A DNA stretch of 64,000 nucleotides from positions 124,001 through 188,000 of the forward strand of contig VDFB02321273.1 in the NCBI GenBank assembly GCA_007258455.2, in the 5' to 3' direction. The position numbers and the translations under genes were made by a program. Under the pieces are notes generated by a model. It worked only from the letters and a program-made list of their open reading frames with translations, searched no databases and was not told the DNA's origin. Positions 47,696-58,785 of this stretch are shown here, piece after piece; position 1 is the stretch's first letter; each line of letters opens with the position of its first letter. The stretch is from Sequoia sempervirens (Eukaryota > Streptophyta > Pinopsida > Cupressales > Cupressaceae).

Positions 47696-48499
47696 GTTAA
47701 AGAATTGACATACAAAAATAATATAAACTAAAACACAACATATATTTAAAAACATTACATCCCACAAAGTAAAATATAAATACAAATATTATATTGTAAA
47801 GTAAACATTGCTTAGATAAATATTAAAAATGATATTCATATAGAAAAATAAAATAACTTATCAAGTATAAATGAAAGTAATTCTTATTTTATAAAATATG
47901 TCTTCAATAAAATATAAACTAAGTAGTATTAAAAAAATAAAAATATATATTTATTGAAGTAAATCCTTTACAAAAAAATTATCTTTACTTAAATATATGG
48001 ATGAATATAATAATTTAAATAAGACAAACCAAACTTAATCAAGTACATCCCTAAAAAAAATTGTGTGCCACCTAAATTATGAAAGATGAGTATTATTTAA
48101 TTATTATAGAATATTAATTTAAAATATAAAGATTATTTATATTCATCAAATAAATTTTAAGTGAGTTGTTTTTTAAACTAATTTTAATTGTTTAACTTTT
48201 ACATATATAAATCATTAAATATTTATAGTTCATAATTATAATTAGCCAATACTTAACCAATACTTAGTCAATACTTATATAATTTGTAAAATAAAATTGT
48301 CAATAATTATATACTTCATGTTTTTATTTGTTGTGTTTGCTATGTTTTAGCAACAATGTTGATATTATAACAACTTAATAATAATCTTGAACGAACTTTG
48401 TGATTATACATTTTATGTTAGTTTTCTGCCAAGTACATTTTATCACATGTAATGTCACAAATATCCATGAATATGATGGATCTTTTTTTATTTTGTAGG

Positions 48500-48688
48500 A
48501 GGTAATTTTTTGGTTATACAAAAATAGTGACTGAAAAATTGATTGCAGAAATAAATCGCTACAATGGAATAAATCCCATTGCCCAAAGCCTGTGCCTGCA
48601 AGTCACCAATTTTTTTTTCACTCAAGCAAGATTGTTGTTTAGCCCATATATGCTCCTGCATCAATTCATGATAGCATAATGTTCCCAA
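48500..48688 (-). other. Short exon-like ORF of unknown family, minus strand
   Basis: LCYHELMQEHIWAKQQSCLS with EKKIGDLQAQALGNG is readable on the minus strand, with non-repetitive composition compared with the flanks. It lies between two other exon-like stretches on the same strand (47.4-47.7 and 50.95-51.07 kb). No family recognised; chance is not excluded. Confidence 0.25.
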
Positions 48689-50780
48689 AAAAGGGGTAAA
48701 AGAAGTAAACTATTTTCCTTTGCATGTCTAAGTTGGCTTAGTGTTTTGGTTTTGTTGAGTTGAAGCCTGGCTTCTATGATATGAAGTATTGTTGGATGGT
48801 TCTTGCGATGCAAATTCAATCAATCATGTGCCATTAGGAATATGTTATGCCTCTTGTAGGCTAAGGTGATTTCTTTTTATCTTTGGAGCATGTTGCATGA
48901 GAGAATGTAGCTCAGTTGTCTCTAAACAATACTTCCTAAACTGTCCCAAAAATGAGGAAGAGTCTGCATATGCCCATTGAATGCTGTGAATTTTAGAAAT
49001 TGAAGTCTTGTATGCACAATTTGACTGTGAATGTGGCAGGAGTTACTAAATTTGTATGCATAGCTCTACTTCATTTATCAAAAACACAAAATTCTCTCAA
49101 GTCTTTTCCTCCATAAAATTTGTCAATGATGGCTCTGTTGAATATGCAAATGACATGTAATATCAAGCACATGAAATTTTTACAGATACATATTTTTTAG
49201 ATAAAAACATTTGCTAGAAAAGTGGATAATTGTGTCTACTATTTTCTTACTCATGCTCCACTGTTTTGTTGGGAATCCTCTGTTAATATTGGATTACATG
49301 TTTGGAGTCTTTTCTTATTTTGGATTTCAGATATTTGGTTCTAGTGGATAACTATGTCTACTATTTTCTTACTCATGCTCCATTGTTTTGTGGGGAATCC
49401 TTTGTTAATATTGGATTACATGTTTAGAGTCTTTTCTTATTTTGGCTTTCAGATATCTGGTTCTCAGGGCTTTGGAAATACAAAATATCTGGTAGTGTAG
49501 TTTCATCTTAGGTCCTAGATACATTTTAGTTCTCCTAGTACCTAGGTAGTGTTTTTGTCGTGGTTGTTTTCCCATATGGAATTATTTATCTATCACTTTA
49601 TGCTTCTAAGAGCATTGTTCTTCACAATATTACAATTTTGTGATGCTCTCAGAAGATGGTTTGCATGGGTGTTTAAGTCACAGTGGATCCATCTTCTAAT
49701 TTTGTAGAGACTTTATTAATTTAAAGTAATATTTTTCTTTCTCAAAAGAAGAGGGAAAAAACAAAAACATCTTTGATACAATTGAATCTTTGAAAAGCTC
49801 TATAACTGTGTGGGTAGCTTGACCAAATTGAGTTCCTTGACATTTCTTACGCCAATGTTTACATCTATATTTGGGTAAACCTTTAAACCTAACTGGGTTA
49901 TTAGAATTTTTATGAGGCTTTGATAATCAATATTTTTGACAATTATAGTCTACTTTCCTTTCAAATGAATTTTCCAATTCCATTGATCAAAAAAGGATTT
50001 TAAAAAGTAATTTGAATATGAACATAGTTGGAACTAATACTACTTTAATATGATAAACAACATTACGACCATTACTCAATCTCTTGTATGCAATTTTTGA
50101 GTGGTTAGACAATTTCTCAGATACAAATTACATTTTTTTGAAGTTAGAATATTTGTTCAGATACTTAAAGCGTGTGATCTCCTTGTATGAAACTTTCCCA
50201 AATGAGTTTGCATGTTTCATATACGGAAATGCATATCTTTCCAAAGTTGAGCACAATGGATAGAACTACCACAACAAATATATTTGGTCAATTTTGAGTT
50301 GGAAAGACAGTTGCTAATCCATAGTGTCATGTGCCTTGTGTATGCTTCCATGATTTGCATGCATTTGACTCATGGCAGGATGTTGGGAAGGTTGTAAAAT
50401 GTGACGTTACACTTGTGAGCTACATTTGTTTTAAAGTTTGGAAGGATTTTTTCCAATAGAATCTAAACATTAAAGTTTCTTTTCTTTATGGCTTTCTAAA
50501 AGAATCTTGCTAAAAATACAACGTTCCGCAAAAACCACTAGCAAGCCAACCATGGGATTTTCTAGTTGGATTTCTTGTGACACAAGCTAATAGTTACTTT
50601 TTGTTTGTGGATAATTGATTTCATAAAATAAACCTACAAATGCCATGTACAACTCACAGTTTTGTGGGTATGCGGCCCTAAATAATTACAACAAAGTTGC
50701 AATACCATATAATGAGTTTCAGTATAAATGCTTTTAGATACATAAATTTGAAGCTAAAAGTGAATCTTTTGTCAAAAAAA
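48689..50780. other. No recognisable gene; contains a 121-bp tandem duplication
   Basis: The duplication is listed separately. Elsewhere there are no long frames and no terminal repeats. If the exon-like stretches to either side belong to one gene, this would be intron. Confidence 0.3.
49223..49464 (+). repeat. Tandem duplication, period 121 bp
   Basis: TGGATAATTGTGTCTACTAT at 49223 and TGGATAACTATGTCTACTAT at 49344 start two adjacent copies that stay colinear to the TTCAGATATYTGGTTCTMG block. Only a few differences separate them, so the duplication is fairly recent. Confidence 0.85.
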
Positions 50781-50944
50781 TTCAGCAATTTTTCAGTAAA
50801 ACAATCTCCATGGGAAACCTACTTGTAAAAATTCAAATAAGAGGCAATCAGAAAATAAATATAAAAAATTGTTCTGATTACAAAAGATAAAACAAATTTG
50901 TACTACAAATGTACAACACAAATCAAACAATAAAATTATTACAG

Positions 50945-51071
50945 ATACCTGGTCGCCTCCCATGTTGGTGTCTTTGAAAATGCAACGACAATCAGTTTTG
51001 TAATTATGTGAAGTTTTTTCATAGCAACTCGGATATTTGTATGTGTATGCATGTGGAGAGAATCTCATCAA
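50945..51071 (-). other. Possible first exon with donor site, minus strand
   Basis: The minus-strand frame MMRFSPHAYTYKYPSCYEKT, SHNYKTDCRCIFKDTNMGGD Q ends at CAG|GTATCTGT, a good plant splice donor, near 50945; downstream the frame becomes a hydrophobic AT-rich translation typical of intron. No family recognised. It lies upstream of the exon-like ORFs at 48.5 and 47.4-47.7 kb on the same strand. Confidence 0.28.
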
Positions 51072-52640
51072 GTAATGGCAATTAGTTACTTATCGAGTGG
51101 AGTCTTATCTTATCAGTTTGCAAATTTATCGGCTTTTTCATCTAGTAAATTTATTTCTATTTTCCCTTAAAACTTTGCCATTGGGGTTTTTACAAACCAA
51201 AGAAAAAATTGTGCATAGTTAAGGGTAGTTAATCTCTTCATGGCAAAAAAATTGCCTAAAAAAATGTTGGTTGACGTTAATATTCCAAAAACTTGTTTCC
51301 ACATGTCATTCATTTATTCTTATTGTACGTTTTTGTGCTTCTTTTGTTTTGTAACATAATCTTTTATCCAATGAAATGGAGATAAATTGTTTATTTTTCT
51401 ATAATATGTAAAAAATGATTAGTTTGAACTATTTAAACATTACAAACTTTGAAACTGGTTTTTTTAAAAAAATTTAATGCTTTTGATTGGTCTACATAGA
51501 GAACTTTATAGCAATGAAAAAAATAAATCACTTCATAATCTATCACCACAATTTTTATTTTTTTTTGGTATTATGAATAGTTTGAACACATGATAATTAA
51601 TTTAATATATTCTATTTTATTTTAATAAAATATATAATCTAATATAATATATATTAAAAATAGTATAGTAATATAACATATGAAAATATATTAAATTATT
51701 AAAAATTATAATCTTATTATCTAATTTATTAAATTATAAATGTTACATGTTATATAATATACATATTATAATATTATAATATACATATTATAATATTATA
51801 ATATGATGTTAAAGATAATATATTACATGTTAGTTTACTATATCAATATAGTATATAATCTAATATAATATATTAAAAATAATTTAATAATATAATATAC
51901 TAAAATATATTAAATTATATATTAGATTTTATATATTATATAGTATATATATTTTAATTTGTTATAGGTTATTTTCATATTTTAGATAGATAATTTTTTA
52001 TTATATCTACTGATATAATAAGTAAATAAATGTTTAGAATGAAGAATAAAATATAAAATAAATATTCATTATGGGAGAATAGGAAAATAACCTTTGAAGA
52101 GTTAAAAAATTCCTTCAAAATTTTTAATTTTTTTATTATGATCTTTGTGGTGGAAAAATTCTTTGAAAAATGTTAGACAAAAAAGTTTATGCTCAAAGTT
52201 TTCTCAATTTGTAATTATTAAAAATTAACAATTTTTAACTTTAACTTTCAAAGATTAAAAATAGCATATCTGTTTTAGAAAAAAATATATAAAAGAAAAT
52301 TTTAATAAAAAATAAAATATTTATAAATATTGTTTTTGTATTAATCAAAGTTGAAATACATCAAGAATAAAACAGTTCAACAAGGATTTGCACAGAAAAT
52401 AAGAATAAAGAAGTTATATATAGCAACCCAAAGACATAGAGCCTTTGTACAACAGATAGTAGAAAACTAAAAACACTAGCCTTACAAAGAAAATACTCTT
52501 AATTTTGAATTTGAATAATCTTTGAAATTGTCTAGTAAAACAAATATTCCCTTCCTAGAGCTATAAAATTGAAGTTTAATTGCTTCCAAATATTTCCTAT
52601 ACTTTGCATCTCTCATAGTGTCATACATATTTTAATATAT
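51072..52640. other. Very AT-rich stretch with short AT tandem repeats
   Basis: 51600-51960 is almost pure A/T, with units such as ATATACATATTATAATATTA repeated near 51767-51805. No gene or paired terminal repeat seen. Confidence 0.6.
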
Positions 52641-52649
52641 TTTACATAT

Positions 52650-52925
52650 TTTTAAAAATAAATATACTAATACAATAACCATTATATTAAAAATACTCTT
52701 TTAAAATAAACCCAAAACAAATATAAAATATACAATTTTATATACCATCACTTCCTTCTCTACTCATTATCGATTTCTCACCTTAAGATAACTTTGATTA
52801 CAAGTTAGTAAATAAACACTAAAATTTCGCTGGACTAGGAAGTCAAGTCTGACTGCTTTTTTGCGGGTAAACGTCAAAGTTAATAAAGGAAAATAAAGCA
52901 TGCGTGTCCATTCACATTGTATGTG
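52650..52925 (+). repeat. Dispersed repeat shared with 23.06-23.33 kb, copy 2
   Basis: AAAATAAACCCAAAACAAAT (about 52702), AAACACTAAAATTTCGCTGG (about 52813), GACTAGGAAGTCAAGTCTG and AATAAAGCATGCGTGTCC appear in the same order as in copy 1. It is non-coding; the ORFs over it are chance. Confidence 0.6.
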
Positions 52926-54113
52926 GACAAGGGGAGAACATTTCGCCTCAATTGACATGGAATTCCTTAACTAAGGCAACTAGATATATCAAATTTAATT
53001 TCCACTCTTTGTCTTCATTAGAAAGTGGGATGAAGGTGGCAACCTTACATTGGCTCTTATGCCATTGGTATTCCTTTTGGAGTGCTCTTCATGTGGGTGT
53101 TTTCCACATGGGTTTTAGGAAATGGTTTTTATAGGAGAATACAACTTTGTTTAGAATGAGAAAATCAACTCTGTGAGCATCACCTAGATGTAATTAGTGC
53201 GAAGTGGACCATTCATTATCATGAGAGATGGGTTCTTGTGAACCACTACTCATGAAACATGGGTCAATGAGTTTGTCTCGTAAAACTACATGGTTGAATC
53301 ATGATAGCAATATCACAAAATCAACTTTGTTTAGAATGAGAAAATCCAATACAAATACAAAATACTTCATTTATCCTTTGGGTATGTAAAGTGAATCAAC
53401 AAACTACAATAATCAATAGTATTTCACTTAATGTTATAATAAAAATTAAAAATCAATATAGTAGAGTAAATTAATAGGAAATAAATTGTATTTAATTTAA
53501 TTTTTAATTTTTATAGTTATATTTTGTTTGAATAAATTTATTTAATTTTAAAAATTAATTAAAAAAAAGTAGTGTGATAAAAAAATATATTCATAAAATT
53601 TAAACGAGATCAAGTTCAAATGAAAGACAACAATTTAAAGGGTTAAGTCCAAACATAATAATAAAAAACTAAGCAACGAACACAATTTCAAAAGGAGAGG
53701 AATCTTTATCATTAGGGTTTCTCCAAACATCATTAGGGGTATAATTATCATCAACCGACTCTCATCCATTAAGTACACCCTCTTCCTTATGAGTATGCTT
53801 CAAAGGTTGTTGAGCACATGTCGAAGAAAGGGTTGGCTCCAACCGAGGAACCTCGCCAAAGTTTGGCCACTAGGAGCACCACACCCATGATAAGAGGTGG
53901 AAGGTGGTCATAAGGGTTGGGACCAACCATAAGAAGCATTATCTTTATTTCTTGGAGGCTAAGAACCACGAGACTAGGAACCACAATCCCTTTTGGAAAA
54001 TTGACTACAAAATCATTAACATCCTTAAGGAGGAGAAGAGGACGAAGGAAAGACTCTAACCACAGTGTAAGGAGCATTGTCTCAGTGGTTCAAATTCTCT
54101 TATATATATGAAC
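52926..54113. other. No recognisable gene
   Basis: ACTTTGTTTAGAATGAGAAA occurs twice (about 53141 and 53321), a small local duplication. A higher-GC block, 53660-54090, has a 96-residue minus-strand frame (53787-54077) with no family motif. Confidence 0.3.
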
Positions 54114-55025
54114 AGTCCAACCTTGCCACTTTACTTATCCAAAAACACACTACAATAGAAAAACAATAGAAACATGCATAAGAACATCCACCGTAACATA
54201 ACCACAATACACGAGAGACACTAGATTTATCCTAGGAAAACTCTCAAAGGGAAAAACCCAACCTCAAAAGATTCATCCTTATTATATTCATTCTCAAAAT
54301 GCATTACATCTACCACTAGGGATTTTAACATGTTAGGTCATAGCCCAGGATTATAGAAATCTCATACGCAAGTTTCAAAACACATCGCCTCTGAAAACAT
54401 AATTAGATCCTCTGCATCTTGTCGTTACTCTTGGCTTTGTCACTCAATCAGTGCTTTGCTAGACATTCTGTTCTTTCTTCTACTACTCTTATCCTCCTAT
54501 TTTAGACCTCCTCTCCATCCCCTTTGAAACAAATAGAAGTCATGGTTATATAGCATCCAAACTCCCTAAGTTAATCCACATTGGCCATAAATTGACCCTA
54601 AACTTTAGGTCTAATGTAACGTGAAGTTGGCCACTCTTCAGTCCCAAATCACCTTGAAACATAAAATAACACCATGCAATTTACAACACAAGCTCTACTA
54701 GCACCAATTCACCTTCACACACTTCCTTTTACTAGCGCATGTTTCCCTTTGCTGGTGCAAACTCTTAGACTTTTGTATAATCATCACTCTTACAACCTAA
54801 AAACACAGTATCACTCTGTCACCCCCAAAGTTCATTCTGGTAACTCAAACCTTTGGATACTTGAAACGAACACTCTTCATAACTAGATATACCTTCTCTC
54901 CAAACTGCAAGGCCAAACAATGAAATGTGGTAGAATGTGATACTTTTTAATGCCACTCCCTGCAACATGCCTTCTAATAAAAATAGATACTTCAAATCTT
55001 CTGGATGCTTTTGGATGCTCCTACA
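54114..55025 (-). repeat. 3' LTR of the 3.77-kb element
   Basis: It is the copy at the 3' end in the direction of transcription (minus). It matches 56974-57885 end to end, including CAATAGAAACATGCATARGA, TCTACCACTAGGGATTTTAA, AACGTGAAGTTRGCCACTCT and ATGCTCCTACA. The purine tract expected just upstream (plus coordinates 55026-55045) is weak. Confidence 0.85.
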
Positions 55026-55147
55026 TTAGACTCTCAGGTTAATTGAAAAGTGAGCCCCTCACTTGCCTAGCTACCCATCCTTGGTTTCCTCTCTACCAAT
55101 GGTTTGCCTCTACCTTAGCTTCACAAGTTTGGAAGCTTTCTCTAGAA

Positions 55148-55558
55148 ATATTGCACTACCTCAATGGTCAATAGTTTGTATAGGTCCTCTCCACAAGCTA
55201 GCTCAAGATGAGTTCAACGATCTGCTCATAAACCACTGCATTGTACCTTAATGGTCTATACAAGTCCTCTCTGCAAGTTGCCTCAAGATGAATTTTCTGA
55301 TCTGCTCACAAATCACTGTACTACCTCAATGGTTGGCGGTTTGTATATAGGTCCTCTCTACAGGCTACCTCAAGATGAATGTGATGATCTTCTCATAAAT
55401 CATTACACTACCTTAATGGTTGGAAGTCTATATAGGTCCTCTTTGCAAGCTACCTCAAGATGAATTTGGTGGTCTGCTCATAAATTACTGCATTGCCTCA
55501 ATATTTTGTGGTCTATACAAGTCCTCTTTGCAAGCTACCTCAAGATGAAAATTCACTA
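55148..55558 (+). repeat. Five tandem units of ~83-87 bp inside the 3.77-kb element
   Basis: Units begin near 55150, 55234, 55314, 55401 and 55486. Each has CACTACCTYAATGGT, then TATAGGTCCTCTYTRCAAGC, then CTCAAGATGA and CTGCTCATAAATC. The array lies near the 3' end of the element's internal region (minus orientation). The plus-strand ORFs at 55063-55729 are translations of the array. Confidence 0.85.
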
Positions 55559-56104
55559 CGCCACCACCTTCATACCACACCCTTAGAATCTAGTGTAAAA
55601 TTTTCTTTGGTTTTAACATTCTCAAACAAAACATTCTTAGAATTCTCCCAACACTGCTCTCTACCTTTCAAACTTAATCATAACTCAATCTGCACACTTG
55701 AAACAAATGTTGAGAAATGTCGACCTTAAACTTCCTTCTCATTGTCCACCTGGAGTTCGGGTTCCCCTCTACAAGTTCAATCATTACTCTTTCCTATGTT
55801 TCTTTACCCATAGTTCTTTTATTTCAACATGATTCATGGCTTCTTCTCCTTTTGCGATATATTTTCTTGTCACCCCTTCTTCCAACTTCTTTGTTGTTAT
55901 GCTCCACACCTATCCTCCCTTGTTGCAATTCAATCTATCCCCTTCAACACTTGAATGGCTATGCTTATACAACTTCTAGAACATACTGATAATCTTTCTC
56001 CACTTTGATCCATCAAGCCATCCATAATTCACTTGTATGCAACTTGTCTTGATTTCACTCTTCTACTTTCAGTTCCAACGCTCCTTTTTTGGATGACTCT
56101 TTAA

Positions 56105-56840
56105 TTCACATATACTATAGGGATGTAGATCCCAACATTTTTCTCTCCCATGTCCATTTTTGTTGCAATAAGAACACCGAGTACACTACTTTCTTTGAAC
56201 TGGTTTGTCAACATTGCCTTGATCACTTTTACTAGAAACATATCTAAGACCCTCATACTTTGGCCTCGTAATTGGCTCAATAGGTTCCCTAATTCCTTGA
56301 CCATGACTCTCCAATCCTTCTCCTTCATATCCCATCCTTTTCATTATCTTGAAACCAACACTCTTTTCAAACCAACTTCTATTATTTTTATCATGATCCA
56401 CAAACACATTATCTTCAATCTTGCACTCTTCAACTACTTTCACACTTACCGAAATCCTCCACTAAACAATTCAAATCATTTGTATCACAAGATATATCGC
56501 ACATAATCGACTTAGATCCTAGGTGGTCATTCTCCTTCTGCAACTGGAAATTTTGTTCTTTCAATTCTGATATTTCCTTCTTTTGTATATTATTCCCCTC
56601 TTCTATCCTCTTTAGCATTTCTTCCAACTCTTCAATCTCCCTTTTGACTTTCACAAGAAATTTTAACCTTTCCTTTAGTTCCACAAAATCCCTTTTAACA
56701 TCTTCAAATAGCTCTAACTATTCTAATTTCTTATTTTCCTCTTAATACTTCTCAACTCTCCTTCCATAATATCCTTTTCATATAACAAATATTTATTTTC
56801 CTTCTTCACCTTCTTCCCAATCTTCCCCATTGAAAAAAAT
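56105..56840 (-). pseudogene. Coiled-coil / G-patch / CCHC zinc-knuckle protein of the LTR element
   Basis: The only coding content of the element. From about 56830 the minus strand reads MGKIGKKVKKENKYLLYEKD, then a long coiled coil (VKREIEELEEMLKRIEEGNN and QKKEISELKEQNFQLQKEND, 56560-56650). A second frame from about 56443 holds a G-patch: GFKIMKRMGYEGEGLESHGQ followed by GIREPIEPITRPKYEGLRY (about 56245-56365), with the spaced glycines of that family. After one TAG (56186-56188) the same frame continues into CSYCNKNGHGREKC plus WDLHP, a CX2CX4HX4C knuckle (56135-56176) of gag type. G-patch modules bind or activate RNA helicases and RNA; CCHC knuckles bind nucleic acid. Together they suggest an RNA-binding gag-like product for packaging. 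A frameshift near 56440 and stops near 56740, 56750 and 56186 break it. Confidence 0.75.
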
Positions 56841-56922
56841 TGTAACACTTATGAAATTGAGATGACTTACCAAGCTCACTCTGGATCTTCCTGAATTCCC
56901 TTACTCCCAAAGGATATCATAA

Positions 56923-56937
56923 CCAACTCAGATACCA
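56923..56937 (-). promoter_or_regulatory. Primer binding site of the 3.77-kb element
   Basis: TGGTATCTGAGTTGG on the minus strand resembles TGGTATCAGAGC, the initiator methionine tRNA complement used by many plant LTR elements. It lies 36 bases inside the 5' LTR end, further than usual. Confidence 0.65.
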
Positions 56938-56973
56938 TTTGATACAATCAAGGATGGAGGGTCCATAATGGAT

Positions 56974-57885
56974 TGTCTAACCTTGTAGCCCTACTTATCC
57001 CAGAACACACTACAATAGAAAAACAATAGAAACATGCATAGGAACATCCACCATAACATAACCATAATACACAAGACACCAGATTTATCCTGGGAAAACC
57101 CTCAAAGGGAAAAAAAACTAGCCTAAAAATATTCATCCTCATTATGTTCATTCTCAAAAGCATTACATCTACCACTAGGGATTTTAACATGTTAGTATGC
57201 AACCTAGGATCACAAAAATCTCATACACACCTCTGTCAAAACATAACATCACCCCCAAAAACATAATTAGATCCTCCACATCCCGTCACTACTCTTGGCT
57301 CTATCACTCAACTGGCGCTTTGCTAGACACTCTTCTCTATCTTCTGCTACTCTTATCCTCATATTTCAAACCTTCTCCTCTCCTCCCTTTGCAACAAGCA
57401 TAATTCATGCTTATATAACATTCACACTCCCTAAGTTAATACACATCGACCACATATTGACCCTAAAATTTAGGTTCAATGTAACGTGAAGTTAGCCACT
57501 CTTCAATCCCAAATCACCTCTAGACATAAAACAACACCATGCATTTTACAACACAAGATCTACTAGCCCTAAATCACCTTCACACGTTTCCTTTTACTAG
57601 CACACATTTCCCTTTGCTAGCGCAAGCAAACTCTCATACTTCTATACAATCATCACTCCTACAACCTAGAAACACAATCTCCACTTTGTCATCTCTAGAA
57701 TTTGTTTCAATAACTCAAACCTTCAAAAACTTGAAACTAACACTCTTCACAACTAGATCTACCTTCCCTCCAAACCATAAGTCCAAACAATGAAATGTGG
57801 TACTTTCTAATGCCACTCACTACAATATGCATTCTGATAACAAAAGATAATTCAAATCTTCTAGATGCTTCTGGATGCTCCTACA
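56974..57885 (-). repeat. 5' LTR of the 3.77-kb element
   Basis: It would hold the promoter, transcribed toward lower coordinates. It pairs with 54114-55025 at equal length (912 bp) and has TG...CA termini on the minus strand. The plus-strand ORFs at 57197-57793 fall within it and are not genes. Confidence 0.85.
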
Positions 57886-58364
57886 TTATATCTATATTGA
57901 ATATGTGGTAGCAATCATTAGTCAAATTTTTTTCTCCTAGTATCTATTTAAAAACTTTCCTAGTTCACTCGCTACACTCCTTTAATATGAATTATAGTCT
58001 TTGGTCCTCACCTACCTAATGAAGTCCATATACTTACTTTGACTCGTTAATATTATGGGTGTATCCATCCTCTCTTCACCTTTGGCACTCCACACCATTA
58101 CCTTTACTCCTATTTTATTGATTGACGATAATTTAATGGCAATCCTTCTCTCTTCCCAGGTGTGGGTTGTGGGAAGAGAGGCATCTACATATCTCTCATG
58201 CTTTATCGTGCCTAATAAATCTATCCCAATCTATGTCAAATCTGCCACCCTTCAAATTGCTTGTACTTGGTTGCCACATGTCCAAGTCACTATTTAGCCA
58301 GCTTCAACGTACTGCCTCGTGTCATGTTGCATGCACTTGCCACCTTCACATCCTTCTATCTCTA
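57886..58364. other. No clear gene; possible tail of the RNase H remnant
   Basis: Minus-strand readable patches (IGIDLLGTIKHERYVDASLP near 58180) follow the RNase H fragment but match no family that I can name. Confidence 0.3.
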
Positions 58365-58785
58365 GATCATTGCCTTTGAGAATCAACAACATCATTGGCC
58401 AATTTATCTACCTTGCTATTTCCTTCTCTATATATATGTTTAATTTTGAAGGATTCAAACCCATCTAGGAGCCTAAGGCACTCCTCTAAATGAGCATTCA
58501 ATTTCTAATTTTAGATTTGATGTTTGCAAATTGCATTGGAATCTCCCTCTATTTCAATTTTCCTTATCCCTCGTCTTTGCCCACCTTTTAGGCCCAATTT
58601 GAGTACTCAGACTTGTTATTTGTTGCTGATCCAAGAGGATAATAGTTTTCTTTTACATTAATTCCATTATGGTCTCTAAAAATATATCCAACCCTAATGA
58701 GGCTTGTGCTTCCTCTAGATGCTCCATCAAAATTCATTTTCATCCATCTTCTTCTAGCACATGCTCCAAACTATTTTGTCTCTTT
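58365..58785 (-). pseudogene. Plant LINE-type RNase H (RVT_3) fragment
   Basis: On the minus strand RRWMKMNFDGASRGS and a GYIFRDHNGINV stretch (58670-58750) form the first part of a plant RNase H-like domain (catalytic Asp in NFDGASRG). After a frameshift come IEIEGDSN (second Asp, about 58555), LEECLRLLDGFESFKIKHIY and REGNSKVDKLAND (58395-58460, with the final Asp). These domains terminate plant L1-type LINE ORF2 and also occur as stand-alone genes. Stops near 58530 and 58370 and the frameshift make it a dead fragment. No reverse transcriptase was seen upstream on the minus strand (58.8-60 kb). Confidence 0.75.

Larger units (their letters stand above)
54114..57885 (-). mobile_element. Complete 3.77-kb non-autonomous LTR retrotransposon
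   Basis: Two direct repeats of 912 bp (54114-55025 and 56974-57885) flank 1948 bp. On the minus strand each LTR begins TGTAGGAGCATCC, and the 5' LTR ends GGTTAGACA (AGACA replaced by GGACT in the other copy). A primer site resembling the initiator-Met type (TGGTATCTGAGTTGG) lies inside the 5' end of the internal region. The internal region has coiled coil, G-patch and CCHC but no protease, integrase, reverse transcriptase or RNase H, so the element would need enzymes from a partner. No clear target duplication was found (TGAAC left, TTATA right). LTR divergence looks moderate, so it is not a recent insertion. Confidence 0.85.

Noticed and set aside
55063..55729. Chain of plus-strand ORFs with repeated PLCKLPQDE peptides
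   Set aside because: The peptide repeats simply follow the 85-bp DNA tandem repeat; the real coding strand of this element is minus.
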